Source: Cryptosporangium minutisporangium
GTDB lineage: Bacteria > Actinomycetota > Actinomycetes > Mycobacteriales > Cryptosporangiaceae
DNA: 64,000 nt
Reading direction: 5' to 3'
NCBI RefSeq assembly: GCF_039536245.1
Contig: NZ_BAAAYN010000001.1
Location: 127,811 to 191,810, forward strand
The position numbers and the translations under genes were made by a program. Below are positions 1 through 8,258 of this stretch, in pieces. Numbering within the stretch: position 1 is the stretch's first letter; every line of letters begins with the position of its first letter. Below the pieces are notes generated by a model. It was not told the origin of the DNA and did no database searches. It worked only from the letters and a program-made list of their open reading frames with translations.

Positions 1-1999
1 GGACCAGGGTGGCGTCGAGCAGGACGGCCGTCGCCAGGCCGAGCCCGAGCATCCGGGACAGCGGCGACGGGCTGAACACGAACGCGAGGAACACCGCCGT
101 CATGATCAGCGCGGCCGACGTGATGACCCGGCCCGTGCCGGCGATGCCCCGGGCGACCGACCCGACCGCGTCACCGCTCTGCAGGTACGCCTCGCGGATG
201 CGGGAGAGCAGGAACACCTCGTAGTCCATCGAGAGACCGAAGAGGACGGCGAAGAAGATCGTCGGCAGCGGTGAGGCGATCGGGATCGTCTCGTCCAGGC
301 CGAACAGGTCCTTCAGCCAGCCCCACTGGAACACCGCGACGATGACGCCGTACGCGCCGCCGATCGACAGCAGGTTCATCAGCACGGCCTTGAGCGGCAC
401 GACGATCGAGCGGAATACCACCATCAGTAGCAGGAACGACGCGATCAGGATCCCGCCGATGAAGATCGGCAGCGAGCGCGCGAGCTGGCGGGTCAGGTCG
501 TCGGTGAGTGCCGTGAGCCCGGCGATCGCGACGTTCTCCGGCGCCAGGTCGCGGAGGCGTTCGAGTGTGTCCGAGGTGGCCGCGTCGGAGGGCGGCGTGT
601 GGGTGAGAACCCGGAGGACGACCGTGTCCCCGCCGGGCGAGGTGACCGGTTCCCCGACCGAAGCGACGCCGGGGTCGGCGGCGATGCGGCGCGCCAGCGC
701 GTCGAGATCGCCGGCGCCGGCGCCCGAATCGCGCAGGTCCACCACCACCAGCAGAGGACCGTTGACACCCGGTCCGAACCCTTCGGCCAGCAGGTCGTAG
801 GCGCGCCGGTGGCTGATGCTCGTCGAGTCGTCGCCGGCATCGGGAAACGCGGTCCGCATGCTCAGCGCCGGTGCGGCGAGCGTGAGCAGCACAACGGTGG
901 CGGCGAGCAGGTAGCGCACCGGTCGCCGGGAGACGTGCCGGGCCAGCCGTCCCCACGCTCCCTCCTCCGGGGAACGGGTCGTCCGCCGGGTCAGCGGAAC
1001 ACGGCCGCGGTCGATGCGGTCCCCGAGCAGCGACAGGATCGCCGGGAGCAGCGTCAGCGCGGCCAGCACGGCAGCGAGCACGACCAGCGCGGTGCCGAGC
1101 CCGATCGAGATCAGGAAGCCGATACCGGTCAGCGGGAGCGCCGCCATCGCCACCACGACCGTGCCGCCGGCGAACAGCACGGAGGTACCCGCCGTCCCCA
1201 TCGCGTCACCGAGCGCCGACGCGTTGTCCCGCCCCTCGGACCGGCTCTCCCGGTACCGGGCGGTGATGAACAGCGCGTAGTCGATGCCGACGCCGAGCCC
1301 GATCATCGCCGCGATCGTCGGAGCGGCGGTGGAAACGTCCATCGTGTTGGCGAGCAGCGCGATCCCCCCGAGGCCGCCACCGACCACGAGTAGCGCCAGC
1401 CCGATCGGGATCAGCGCGGCGACCACGGTGCCGAAGGCGATCAGCAGCACGATCAGCGCCGCGAGCAACCCGACCGCCTCGGCGCCCGAGGTCGCGCTCT
1501 CCGCGTTGATGAAGGCCGCATCCCCGCCCAGCTCGGCGGTGAGACCGGCCCGGCGAGCCAGCGCCAGGGCGTCCGCGACGGCCGTGATCGGCGCCGGGCC
1601 CAGTTCCGTCGTGGGGCGGTCGAACGTGATCTCGGCGTAGCCGACCCGCCCGTCGGGCGAGACGGTGCCGGCCGCGAACGGGTCCGCCACGGCGGCCACG
1701 TCCTCGACGTCCGCGATCCGGTCGACCGCGGCCTCGACGGCCGCCCGATGACTCGCCAGGTCGTCGTCGACCGCGAAGACGGCGCTGGCGACGCCGTCGG
1801 CCGCTTCCGGGAACCGTTCCTCGAGGAGCTGCGTCGCGCGCTCGCTCTGGCTACCCGGTGCGACGAAGTCGTCGGCGAACGAACCACCGACCGTGCTGCC
1901 CAACCCGAGCAGGACGGCCGTAGCGACCGCCCAGGCGAAGAGAGTGATCCACGGCCTGCGGGCGCTGGCCGAGCCGAGGCGCCGAGTGAAGGAATTCAT
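1..1999 (-). CDS. MMPL/RND-type membrane exporter, C-terminus cut by window edge
   Basis: Translating the minus strand from ATG at 1999 gives an uninterrupted frame of 666 residues to the window edge. It opens with one membrane helix (about 18-35), then an extracellular loop that starts with an MMPL-like FADDFVAPGSQS stretch, and then blocks of helices at about 190-370. The second half repeats this plan: a helix near 380, a second loop, then helices ending in SRMLGLGLATAVLLDATLV. This duplicated half-structure and the GIDYALF and GLSMDYEVFLLSRIREA motifs are typical of actinobacterial MMPL proteins, which export lipids or small hydrophobic compounds using the proton gradient. Family members are about 700-740 residues, so only the tail is missing. 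It is divergent from a two-component system that may control it. The substrate is unknown. Confidence 0.93.
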   Translation of the reverse strand, partial: MNSFTRRLGSASARRPWITLFAWAVATAVLLGLGSTVGGSFADDFVAPGSQSERATQLLEERFPEAADGVASAVFAVDDDLASHRAAVEAAVDRIADVEDVAAVADPFAAGTVSPDGRVGYAEITFDRPTTELGPAPITAVADALALARRAGLTAELGGDAAFINAESATSGAEAVGLLAALIVLLIAFGTVVAALIPIGLALLVVGGGLGGIALLANTMDVSTAAPTIAAMIGLGVGIDYALFITARYRESRSEGRDNASALGDAMGTAGTSVLFAGGTVVVAMAALPLTGIGFLISIGLGTALVVLAAVLAALTLLPAILSLLGDRIDRGRVPLTRRTTRSPEEGAWGRLARHVSRRPVRYLLAATVVLLTLAAPALSMRTAFPDAGDDSTSISHRRAYDLLAEGFGPGVNGPLLVVVDLRDSGAGAGDLDALARRIAADPGVASVGEPVTSPGGDTVVLRVLTHTPPSDAATSDTLERLRDLAPENVAIAGLTALTDDLTRQLARSLPIFIGGILIASFLLLMVVFRSIVVPLKAVLMNLLSIGGAYGVIVAVFQWGWLKDLFGLDETIPIASPLPTIFFAVLFGLSMDYEVFLLSRIREAYLQSGDAVGSVARGIAGTGRVITSAALIMTAVFLAFVFSPSPLSRMLGLGLATAVLLDATLV

Positions 2000-2190
2000 G
2001 GCCGTCAGCGTGGGCGCCGGGCCCGGGCGCCGTCGCCCGGCGCGGGACGGGCCGGACGCTCCCCCGCCGGGCGGGACGCCGCAGGTGGCGCCTCCCCCGC
2101 GCGACGGAGAGCAGGCTCTGCCCCCAGGCGGATGCGACTCGGCCCGCCCGGCCATACCGTGCTCAGCAGCAGAGCAGATCCGGAGGAACG
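2000..2190. promoter_or_regulatory. Divergent intergenic region between MMPL exporter and kinase gene
   Basis: This 191-bp spacer must hold the promoters for both the leftward MMPL gene and the rightward kinase gene. It contains a perfect 10-bp palindrome, CCGGGCCCGG at 2017-2026, just upstream of the MMPL start. The kinase gene has a clear ribosome-binding site, GGAGGA, five bases before its ATG at 2191. No convincing -35/-10 pair can be named. The palindrome as an operator is inference only. Confidence 0.35.
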
Positions 2191-3333
2191 ATGAAGCTGA
2201 CCGGCCCGTTCGCGCGCTGGCCGCGGGGTTCGGACGCGGTGCTGGCCGTCGTGCTGTTCGTCGCGGCGGTGCTGGTGATGGAAGGCCCCGGCGATTCGTT
2301 GCGGGTGCGGCCGGTCACCGACGTTCCGCTCGCGGTACTCCTCGTCCTGGCGGTAGCGGCGGCGGCGCTCTACCGGCGGCGGCGTGCGCCGGTACCGGTG
2401 CTGGGAGTCGTGCTCGCGTGCTGGTTGCTGCTCCTGTTCACCCGCGACTACAGCATCGGCTTCATCATGATCGCCGCGCTGTACAGCGTCGGCCGGTACG
2501 AGACGAGCAACCGGAAGGGAGCGGCCGGGCTCGCGGCCGCGCTCGTGCTGCTCCTCCTCGACGGTGTCGTCCGGTCCGAGCCCTGGAGTGGGACCAGCTT
2601 CGGTGTCGTGTTCCTGTTCGTCACCTGGTACATCGGGCGGCGCCTGCGACTGCGCAAGGACCTCGCCGAGCAGCGACAACGCCAGCGCACGGACGAGTTG
2701 CGGCGGATCGTCGCGGAGGAGCGCACCCACATCGCCCGTGAGCTGCACGACGTCGTCGCCCACCAGGTGAGCATGATGACGGTGCAGGCCGGGGCGGCCC
2801 AGGCCGTCGCCGCTACCGACCCGGACGGCGCCCGGCAGGCGATGGCCGCGGTCGAGCAGGCCGGGCGCCAGACGCTGGACGAGCTGCGGCACCTGCTGGG
2901 TGTCCTCCGGCCGCAGCCCGAGCGCGACGGCACCGGCCCGCAGCCCGGGCTCGCCGACCTGCCCCGGCTCATCGACCAGGTCAGCGCCGCCGGGCTGGAC
3001 GTCCGCATCACCGACGACCTGCGGAGCCCGCTCCCCACCCGGGTGCAGTTGTCGGCCTACCGCATCGTTCAGGAAGCATTGACCAACGTGCTGAAACACG
3101 CCGGGACCGGCACCCGGGCCGACGTGCACCTCCGAGAGGACGGAACCGACGTGGTCATCGAGGTCACCGACTCCGCCGCCCCGGCGTCGGCCCAGCCGCA
3201 GGCGGCGGGGCACGGCATCGTCGGCATGCGCGAGCGCGCGACCCTGCTCGGTGGCTCCCTGGAGGCCGGCTCCTGCCCCGGGGGCGGTTTCCGCGTCGTC
3301 GCCCGCTTCCCGCGGGACGGAGTGCCCGCGTGA
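2191..3333 (+). CDS. Membrane sensor histidine kinase, NarL-system type (HisKA_3)
   Basis: A 380-residue kinase with four to five hydrophobic helices in residues 15-150, a short coiled linker, then the dimerisation/phosphoacceptor helix with the histidine in THIARELHDVVAHQVSMM (His186). The ATPase domain follows, with EALTNVLKHAG near 295 and GHGIVGMRERATLLGG near 340. This layout is the HisKA_3/HATPase family that phosphorylates LuxR-type regulators. ATG at 2191 follows GGAGGA at the right spacing. The response-regulator gene overlaps its stop by four bases, so the two are translationally coupled. The divergent MMPL exporter is a plausible target. The input signal is unknown and is probably sensed in or at the membrane, as no large extracellular domain is present. 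Confidence 0.95.
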   Translation: MKLTGPFARWPRGSDAVLAVVLFVAAVLVMEGPGDSLRVRPVTDVPLAVLLVLAVAAAALYRRRRAPVPVLGVVLACWLLLLFTRDYSIGFIMIAALYSVGRYETSNRKGAAGLAAALVLLLLDGVVRSEPWSGTSFGVVFLFVTWYIGRRLRLRKDLAEQRQRQRTDELRRIVAEERTHIARELHDVVAHQVSMMTVQAGAAQAVAATDPDGARQAMAAVEQAGRQTLDELRHLLGVLRPQPERDGTGPQPGLADLPRLIDQVSAAGLDVRITDDLRSPLPTRVQLSAYRIVQEALTNVLKHAGTGTRADVHLREDGTDVVIEVTDSAAPASAQPQAAGHGIVGMRERATLLGGSLEAGSCPGGGFRVVARFPRDGVPA

Positions 3334-4007
3334 GCATCCGCGTCGTCGTCGCCGACGACCAGGCACTGGTCCGCGGCGGGTTCAGCATGATCCTGCGGAC
3401 CCACGCCGACATCGACGTCGTGGCCGAGGCCGGTACCGGGCTGGAGGCCGTCGCGGCCGCGGAAGAGCACCATCCGGACGTCATCCTGATGGACATCCGC
3501 ATGCCCGAGCTCGACGGCCTGGAAGCGACCGCGCGGATCCTGGCCGCCGCGGACTGGCCGGTCCGGGTCCTCATCCTGACGACGTTCGACCCGGACGAGT
3601 ACGTCTACCGGGCGCTACGTGCCGGTGCCAGCGGCTTCGTGCTCAAGGACATTCCGCCGGCGGAGCTGGCCACCGCCGTCCGGACCGTCGCGGGCGGTGG
3701 TGCGCTGATCGCCCCGTCGATCACCCGCCGCCTGATCGCCCGCTTCGCTGCGCGCCCTGGTGTCAACACCGTTGTCGCCGAGCGCGCGCAGCGGCTCACC
3801 GATCGGGAGCGGGACATCGTCGTCGCGGTCGCGCGCGGCGCCACGAACACCGAGATCGCCGAGCGGCTGTTCGTCGGGCCGGCCACGGTCAAGTCGCACG
3901 TCTCGAACATCCTGACGAAGCTGGGCCTCCGCGACCGCGCGCAGATCGTCGTCTTCGCCTACGAGAGCGCGCTGGTCGAGCCCGGCGATCACGACATCGG
4001 CCGGTGA
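3330..4007 (+). CDS. LuxR/NarL-family response regulator
   Basis: A 225-residue regulator. The receiver domain (1-120) has the acidic pair D9/D10, the phosphoacceptor D55 in VILMDIRMPELDG and the conserved lysine in GFVLKD near 104. The LuxR-type DNA-binding domain (about 157-215) reads LTDRERDIVVAVARGATNTE and ATVKSHVSNILTKL. The GTG start at 3330 overlaps the kinase stop (GTGA), the usual arrangement for an obligate pair. Phosphorylation by the upstream kinase should promote dimerisation and DNA binding. The last 19 bases overlap, on the opposite strand, the end of the broken membrane-protein gene at 3989-4836. Confidence 0.95.
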   Translation: MSIRVVVADDQALVRGGFSMILRTHADIDVVAEAGTGLEAVAAAEEHHPDVILMDIRMPELDGLEATARILAAADWPVRVLILTTFDPDEYVYRALRAGASGFVLKDIPPAELATAVRTVAGGGALIAPSITRRLIARFAARPGVNTVVAERAQRLTDRERDIVVAVARGATNTEIAERLFVGPATVKSHVSNILTKLGLRDRAQIVVFAYESALVEPGDHDIGR

Positions 4008-4836
4008 GACTGCTCCGCCCCGGGCTGAGGTATCACCGCCGCCACGAGCTGCGCGTGGCCCGCCGCCGTACCGATTCCGGCCCGAGCGGCCGGGTGGTCG
4101 CGGTAGTAGCGGATCGCGTGCGCGAGGAACGCGGGATCGATGAGGATTCGCCGGGTGTCCAGCCGGTAGCGGCTGTACCCGGGGGGTGAGAGCTGCCTCG
4201 CTCCGTTCGCGGTCGGGTGTCCGAAATCGACCAGCAGCCAGATCGCTCTCTCGCCGGTCGGCGACGGTCCGCCCGGGGCCAGCGCATCCCACGCGAACGT
4301 GTACGCCCGGGCTTGGAGCAGTCCGCTAGTCCAGCGGACGAACAGCTCACCGGGGTGAGGACGAGGAACGGCCGGCGGAACAGCGTGAACCAGGTGGCGG
4401 CCGCCACTGCTCCGATGGCCGCAAGCACCGAGGCCGCGACGAAGGATGCGGGAAGCGCCGAATCCCCGCTCGGGGTCCGGTCGAGGACCACCAGCACGGT
4501 CGCCAGGGCGGCGAACACCGGGACCGGGGCATGGTCGATCGGTGGAACCGCGCCCACGAAGGCTGGTCGTCCCCGTACGCGGCCGAGCTGGAACGCGGTG
4601 GGACGTCGTCGGGACGCCGACCGGAACAGGGCGGCGTGCACCGCGAAGAGGAGCAGGGCCACCGCACCGGGCCCCAGGAACATCAAGGTGTTCTCGTAGC
4701 GGGCGCCGTCGAGGCGGGGCGCCAGCATGAGTCTCAGCGCGATCGCCGCACCGAACGCGACCACACCGAGGCCGAGGGCGACGATGCGGCTGTGCTGCTG
4801 TGTTCTCGCGACGTCCGCCGGGTCGGTCGTGGGCAT
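3989..4836 (-). pseudogene. Small polytopic membrane protein broken by a one-base deletion
   Basis: From ATG at 4836 the frame encodes MPTTDPADVARTQQHSR, then four hydrophobic helices (about residues 17-150) ending in RRPFLVLTP. After that it turns into arginine-rich nonsense. The next frame over continues with sensible protein (GELFVRWTSGLLQARAYTF, then AIWLLVDFGHPTANGARQL, and RRILIDPAFLAHAIRYYRDH) and stops at 3989. The switch falls at a GGGG run on the plus strand, 4352-4355. Adding one base there joins the two halves into one protein of about 280 residues. I do not recognise the family; the C-terminal half resembles small PH-like domains attached to membrane helices in actinobacteria. 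This is either a true frameshift or a sequencing error in the homopolymer. Confidence 0.7.
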
Positions 4837-4867
4837 GGAGGAACCGTAATATGCGACGATTCTGCGG

Positions 4868-5305
4868 GTGACCACCACCTCCGCCGCGCAGCAACTGCGG
4901 GATCTCGCGCGGCTACGGCGTGTGCGCGACCGGATCGACCGGGACTACGCGCAGCCGCTGGACGTCGAGGCGCTCGCCCGCGGCGTGAACATGTCGGCGG
5001 GGCACCTGAGCCGGGAATTCCGACGGGCGTACGGAGAGTCGCCGTACTCGTACCTGATGACGCGGCGGATCGAGCGTGCGATGGCGCTGCTGCGCCGGGG
5101 CGACTTGAGCGTGACCGACGTGTGTTTCGAGGTCGGCTGCTCGTCGTTGGGAACGTTCAGCACCCGCTTCACCGAGCTGGTCGGGATGCCGCCCAGCACC
5201 TACCGGCGGGAGGCCGCGGAGGCGACCGCGGGGATGCCCTCCTGCGTCGCGAAGCAAGTCACCCGACCGGTCCGGAACCGCGACGCACCCGCCGGCACGT
5301 CGTAG
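4868..5305 (+). CDS. AraC-type transcriptional regulator, DNA-binding domain only
   Basis: A 145-residue protein that is almost entirely an AraC/XylS double helix-turn-helix domain (about residues 15-115). The first helix-turn-helix lies around LDVEALARGVNMSAGHLSRE, and the family signature FEVGCSSLGTFSTRFTELVG is in the second. There is no N-terminal ligand domain, unlike typical 280-300-residue AraC proteins. Short proteins of this type in actinobacteria often sit beside glyoxalase-like genes; none is present here. The GTG at 4868 is 31 bases from the divergent start of the membrane gene at 4836, so the two share a very short promoter region. The conserved-looking tail GMPSCVAKQVTRPVRNRDA has no known role. 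Confidence 0.88.
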   Translation: MTTTSAAQQLRDLARLRRVRDRIDRDYAQPLDVEALARGVNMSAGHLSREFRRAYGESPYSYLMTRRIERAMALLRRGDLSVTDVCFEVGCSSLGTFSTRFTELVGMPPSTYRREAAEATAGMPSCVAKQVTRPVRNRDAPAGTS

Positions 5306-5430
5306 CGCGGTCTGATCCCGGGGGTGGCGTCGGAGCGGGGCGAGAATTCGGCTGGCCGGGCGCGATGAGTTCGGCGCGTGGGCGCGGTCTCCACTGCGAA
5401 ACACCGACCCGCACGAGGAGAGGCCGCGCC

Positions 5431-6096
5431 ATGACCCCCACCCAGTACGCCACCGTCCTCCCGTCCGAGCAGATCGCCGCCGCCGTCCGCACCGAGCGTC
5501 TGCGCCTCTGCGACTACCTGGACCGGCTGGACGACGCCGCCTGGGCCGTGCAGTCGCTGTGCTCGGAGTGGACCGTGCGCGAGGTGGTCGCCCACCTGAC
5601 GACCACCACCCGGACGACGGTGTTCACGGTGCTCAAGGGTGCGATCAAAGCCCGGGGCAGCTTCCACCGGATGGAGGCCGACACGGCGCACGACCGGGCT
5701 GCCCGCTTCTCGCCGGCGCAGCTCGTCGCCCAGCTGCGGGAGAGCGCGGAGTCCTCCCGCCGGACGCCGTTCAGCAGCGCGATGGATCCACTGATGGACA
5801 TCCTCGTCCACGGCCAGGACATCGCCCGGCCGGTGGGCAGGAGCCACCCGATGCGGGTGGAGGTGACGCTCCCGGCGCTGGCCTACGTCGCGACCAACCG
5901 TTTCCTCGGCGGTCCGGCGCGGATCGCGGGCCTCCGGCTGAGCACGACCGACGCGAATTGGTCGACCGGCGACGGCCCGGTGGTGCGGGGAACCGCCGAG
6001 AACCTGCTGCTGGCGGCGGCCGGGCGCGCGGCCGGGCTGGCGTTCCTGGAGGGGCCCGGCGTCGACCGCCTCACCGATCGGCTCGCCGCGGGATGA
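5431..6096 (+). CDS. DinB-like / mycothiol-dependent maleylpyruvate isomerase family protein
   Basis: A 221-residue protein starting at ATG 5431, about nine bases after a GAGGAG ribosome-binding site. The N-terminal part (20-160) is the four-helix DinB/MDMPI fold: LRLCDYLDRLDDAAWAVQS, SEWTVREVVAHLTT and MDILVHGQDIARP. The histidines in VVAHL and VHGQD are the usual metal ligands of this fold. Relatives include mycothiol-dependent isomerases and thiol transferases, but most are uncharacterised, so no reaction is assigned. The C-terminal part (190-221) resembles the small extra domain seen in actinobacterial members (GTAENLLLAAAGRAAGLAFL). A second member of the family lies at 50393. Confidence 0.85.
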   Translation: MTPTQYATVLPSEQIAAAVRTERLRLCDYLDRLDDAAWAVQSLCSEWTVREVVAHLTTTTRTTVFTVLKGAIKARGSFHRMEADTAHDRAARFSPAQLVAQLRESAESSRRTPFSSAMDPLMDILVHGQDIARPVGRSHPMRVEVTLPALAYVATNRFLGGPARIAGLRLSTTDANWSTGDGPVVRGTAENLLLAAAGRAAGLAFLEGPGVDRLTDRLAAG

Positions 6097-6105
6097 CCCG
6101 CACGG

Positions 6106-6726
6106 TCAGTCCTCGACGACCCGCATCCCCAGCGCCATCGCGACGACCACGGCCTGGGACGCGCTGATCAGCGCCTGACGGACCTCGGTCACCGCCGGAT
6201 CGAGGGCCGACAGGTCGCTGCCGCGCAGATCACAGCCGGTGAGGTCGGCGCCGTGCAGCCACGCGGCGGACAGGTCGACGTCGCGCAGCGTGCCGTTCCG
6301 GTAGCGGACTCCGGTGAGGTCCGCCTCACGCATCCGCACACCGGTGAAGGAGGCCCGGCTCAGGTCGGCACCCGGCATCCCCACGAACGACCAGTCGCCG
6401 CCGGTCACCGTCATCAGCTCGAACGTGCACCGGTCGAACATGCTGCCGGTGAGCTTGCAGTCGGCGAATGTGGCGTCGAAGAAGTTCCCGGTGGTGAACG
6501 TGCAGTTGACGAACGCCACGTCCGCCAGCTCCGCGCAGTTGAAGCGGGCGTTGCGGAACGTGCAGTCGGAGAACTCCACGTTCCGCAGCGTCGCTTCGCA
6601 GAGATCGAGGCCGACGAACGCCACCCGCTCGTGCCGGTCGCGCTCGCCGACGCCCTGGTCCCAGTCTTCGGTGTGGACGGTGCTGACGGTCTCCGGGGCG
6701 GGGAGACCGTGCTTGCGCTCAGCCAT
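6106..6726 (-). CDS. Pentapeptide-repeat protein
   Basis: A 206-residue protein built from tandem five-residue repeats of the A(D/N)LXX type. Clear runs are VAFVGLDLCEATLRNVEFSD, FRNARFNCAELADVAFVN, MPGADLSRASFTGVRMREAD and HGADLTGCDLRGSDLSALDP. These repeats fold into a right-handed beta-helix with the shape and charge of DNA. Qnr and MfpA members of this family protect DNA gyrase from quinolones; many others have unknown roles. This one has the two-block layout and a bulky hydrophobic C-terminal helix (ALISASQAVVVAMALGM), as Qnr-like proteins do, but resistance is not implied by sequence alone. It is convergent with the upstream DinB-type gene, with a 9-bp gap. Confidence 0.9.
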   Translation of the reverse strand: MAERKHGLPAPETVSTVHTEDWDQGVGERDRHERVAFVGLDLCEATLRNVEFSDCTFRNARFNCAELADVAFVNCTFTTGNFFDATFADCKLTGSMFDRCTFELMTVTGGDWSFVGMPGADLSRASFTGVRMREADLTGVRYRNGTLRDVDLSAAWLHGADLTGCDLRGSDLSALDPAVTEVRQALISASQAVVVAMALGMRVVED

Positions 6727-6759
6727 GTCCGAACCGTAGGACCCGGCTACGACACTTCC

Positions 6760-7134
6760 CTATCCGGCGGTGCCCGCCCGGGCCAGCTCGAACGGCAGCC
6801 GGTCGAAGATGAACCGGTTGGCAACGATCTTGCCGTCCCGGACGGTCACGCACTCGGCGGCCGGTGCGCTGCCCACGAGCGCCGAGGCGGTGTCGTAGAC
6901 GATGATCGCGCGCTCGTCGTCCCCGTAGGCGGCGATCAGGCTGGTGCTGCGGAGTGCGCGCGCGAACGGTTCGACGAACGCACGGTAGGCCGCGGCACCG
7001 TCGATGCGGCCGACGGGTGCGTCGCACACCACGTCGTCGGCGAGGTAGGTGAGGGCGTCGTCGAGATCACCGCTCGTCCAGGCCCGGTAGTAGCTCAGTG
7101 CAACGGTCACAGCGGCACCCTGCTGGTCGGTCAT
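6760..7134 (-). CDS. SnoaL-like (NTF2-fold) small protein
   Basis: A 124-residue protein from ATG at 7134, chosen because GGGAG lies six bases upstream; the frame is open further up but has no ribosome-binding site there. It has the NTF2/SnoaL cone fold pattern: YYRAWTSGDLDDALTYLADD, then AAYRAFVEPFARAL, and strands ending in FIFDRLPFELA. Proteins of this family are small isomerases, hydrolases or ligand-binding domains, and no catalytic role can be claimed. It is divergent from an ECF sigma factor whose own C-terminal domain has the same fold. In actinobacteria such sigma factors are often beside a small protein that they control, so co-regulation is likely. Confidence 0.8.
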   Translation of the reverse strand: MTDQQGAAVTVALSYYRAWTSGDLDDALTYLADDVVCDAPVGRIDGAAAYRAFVEPFARALRSTSLIAAYGDDERAIIVYDTASALVGSAPAAECVTVRDGKIVANRFIFDRLPFELARAGTAG

Positions 7135-7217
7135 CGCGTCTCCCACTGGTGAGGGTTCGGTCGTCGGTATGGACACCGCCGCGGACGGGAACGGAACGGT
7201 CGCGGCAGAATTCACCG

Positions 7218-8255
7218 GTGACCGACGACGTGGTGGCCCGCGCTCGCAGCGGCGACGAGCAGGCGTTCGCCGAGCTGGTCGGCCCTTACCGCCGGAAGCT
7301 GCACCTGCACTGTTACCGCCTGCTGGGCTCCCTCACCGACGCCGAGGACGTCCTGCAGGAGACGCTCGTCGCGGCCTGGCGCGGACTCCACGAGTTCCAG
7401 CAGCGGGCCTCCGTCCGGACATGGCTCTACCGGATCGCGACGAATCGGTGCCTCAACCACGTCCGGGACCGCGCCCGCCGGGTGCCGCCCTCGCCGGTAC
7501 CGCCGTTCGACCCGCCCGCACGCACCCGCCGCTCGGAGATCACCTGGCTGCAGCCCTATCCGGACGCACTGCTCGACCAGCTGCCCCAACCGGCGTCCGA
7601 CCCCGAGACCCGCTACGGCCTGCGGGAGTCGGTGGAGCTGGCGTTCGTCGCCGGCCTCCAGCGCCTCCCGCCGCGGCAGACCGCCGCGCTGGTGCTCCGC
7701 GACGTGCTCGGCTACTCGACGGCCGAGGCCGCCGCGATCCTCGGCGTCACCCCGACCGTGGTCAAGGGCGCGCTGCAGCGGGCCCGCGCCACGCTCGCCC
7801 AGGACCGGCCCACCGAGCCGTCGGCCGAGCGCACGGCCGTCGGCCCGCAGGAGGAGCAGGACCTGCCCCATCGCTTCGCGGCGGCGTTCCTCGCCGGTGA
7901 CGTTCCCGGCCTGCTCCGGCTGCTCACCGACGACGCCTGGCTGGCCATGCCCCCGGCTCCGCACGTCTACCGGGGACCGGCCGCGATCGCCGCGTTCCTC
8001 CGGGCCAGCGGGGAGTGGCGCGACCGCCGAACCGGCGTCCTGCTGCCCACCCGCGCCAACCGGCAACCGGCGTTCGGCTATTACCTCGCCGAGGGCGGTG
8101 AGCCGCTGGCGCGACCGGCCGGGATGGTGGTCCTGACGCTGCGGGCCGGGCGCCTGGCCGGCGTCACGCGCTTCCTGGACGATCGGCTGCTCGCGCGGTT
8201 CGGCCTGCCCGCCGCCGCGCCGACGGCCGGGGCTCGCGACGGTGTGCCGACGTAA
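7218..8255 (+). CDS. ECF sigma factor with C-terminal SnoaL-like domain (SigX5/TIGR02960 type)
   Basis: A 345-residue sigma-70 family protein. GTG at 7218 is used because the protein then begins directly at region 2 (VTDDVVARARSGDEQAFAEL). Region 2 spans about 1-75 (RLLGSLTDAEDVLQETLVAA, RTWLYRIATNRCLNHVRDR). Region 4 spans about 135-195 (LQRLPPRQTAALVLRDVLGY, STAEAAAILGVT). A SnoaL-like domain follows (about 215-335). The segment ITWLQPYPDALLDQLP is characteristic of the TIGR02960 group. ECF factors with a fused SnoaL domain use that domain in place of a separate anti-sigma factor. No anti-sigma gene is adjacent, in keeping with this. Its stop is three bases from the stop of the convergent LacI gene. 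Confidence 0.92.
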   Translation: MTDDVVARARSGDEQAFAELVGPYRRKLHLHCYRLLGSLTDAEDVLQETLVAAWRGLHEFQQRASVRTWLYRIATNRCLNHVRDRARRVPPSPVPPFDPPARTRRSEITWLQPYPDALLDQLPQPASDPETRYGLRESVELAFVAGLQRLPPRQTAALVLRDVLGYSTAEAAAILGVTPTVVKGALQRARATLAQDRPTEPSAERTAVGPQEEQDLPHRFAAAFLAGDVPGLLRLLTDDAWLAMPPAPHVYRGPAAIAAFLRASGEWRDRRTGVLLPTRANRQPAFGYYLAEGGEPLARPAGMVVLTLRAGRLAGVTRFLDDRLLARFGLPAAAPTAGARDGVPT

Positions 8256-8258
8256 CGG

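Noticed and set aside
2005..3366. Leftward frame of about 450 codons opposite the kinase gene
   Set aside because: Arginine/glycine-rich antisense artefact; the kinase on the plus strand is unambiguous.
4531..5430. Extended N-terminus for the DinB-type gene at 5431
   Set aside because: The extra sequence is arginine-rich and covers the AraC gene; ATG 5431 has its own ribosome-binding site.
6106..6726. Quinolone-resistance (Qnr) label for the pentapeptide-repeat protein
   Set aside because: Repeat pattern alone does not show gyrase protection; most family members have no such role.
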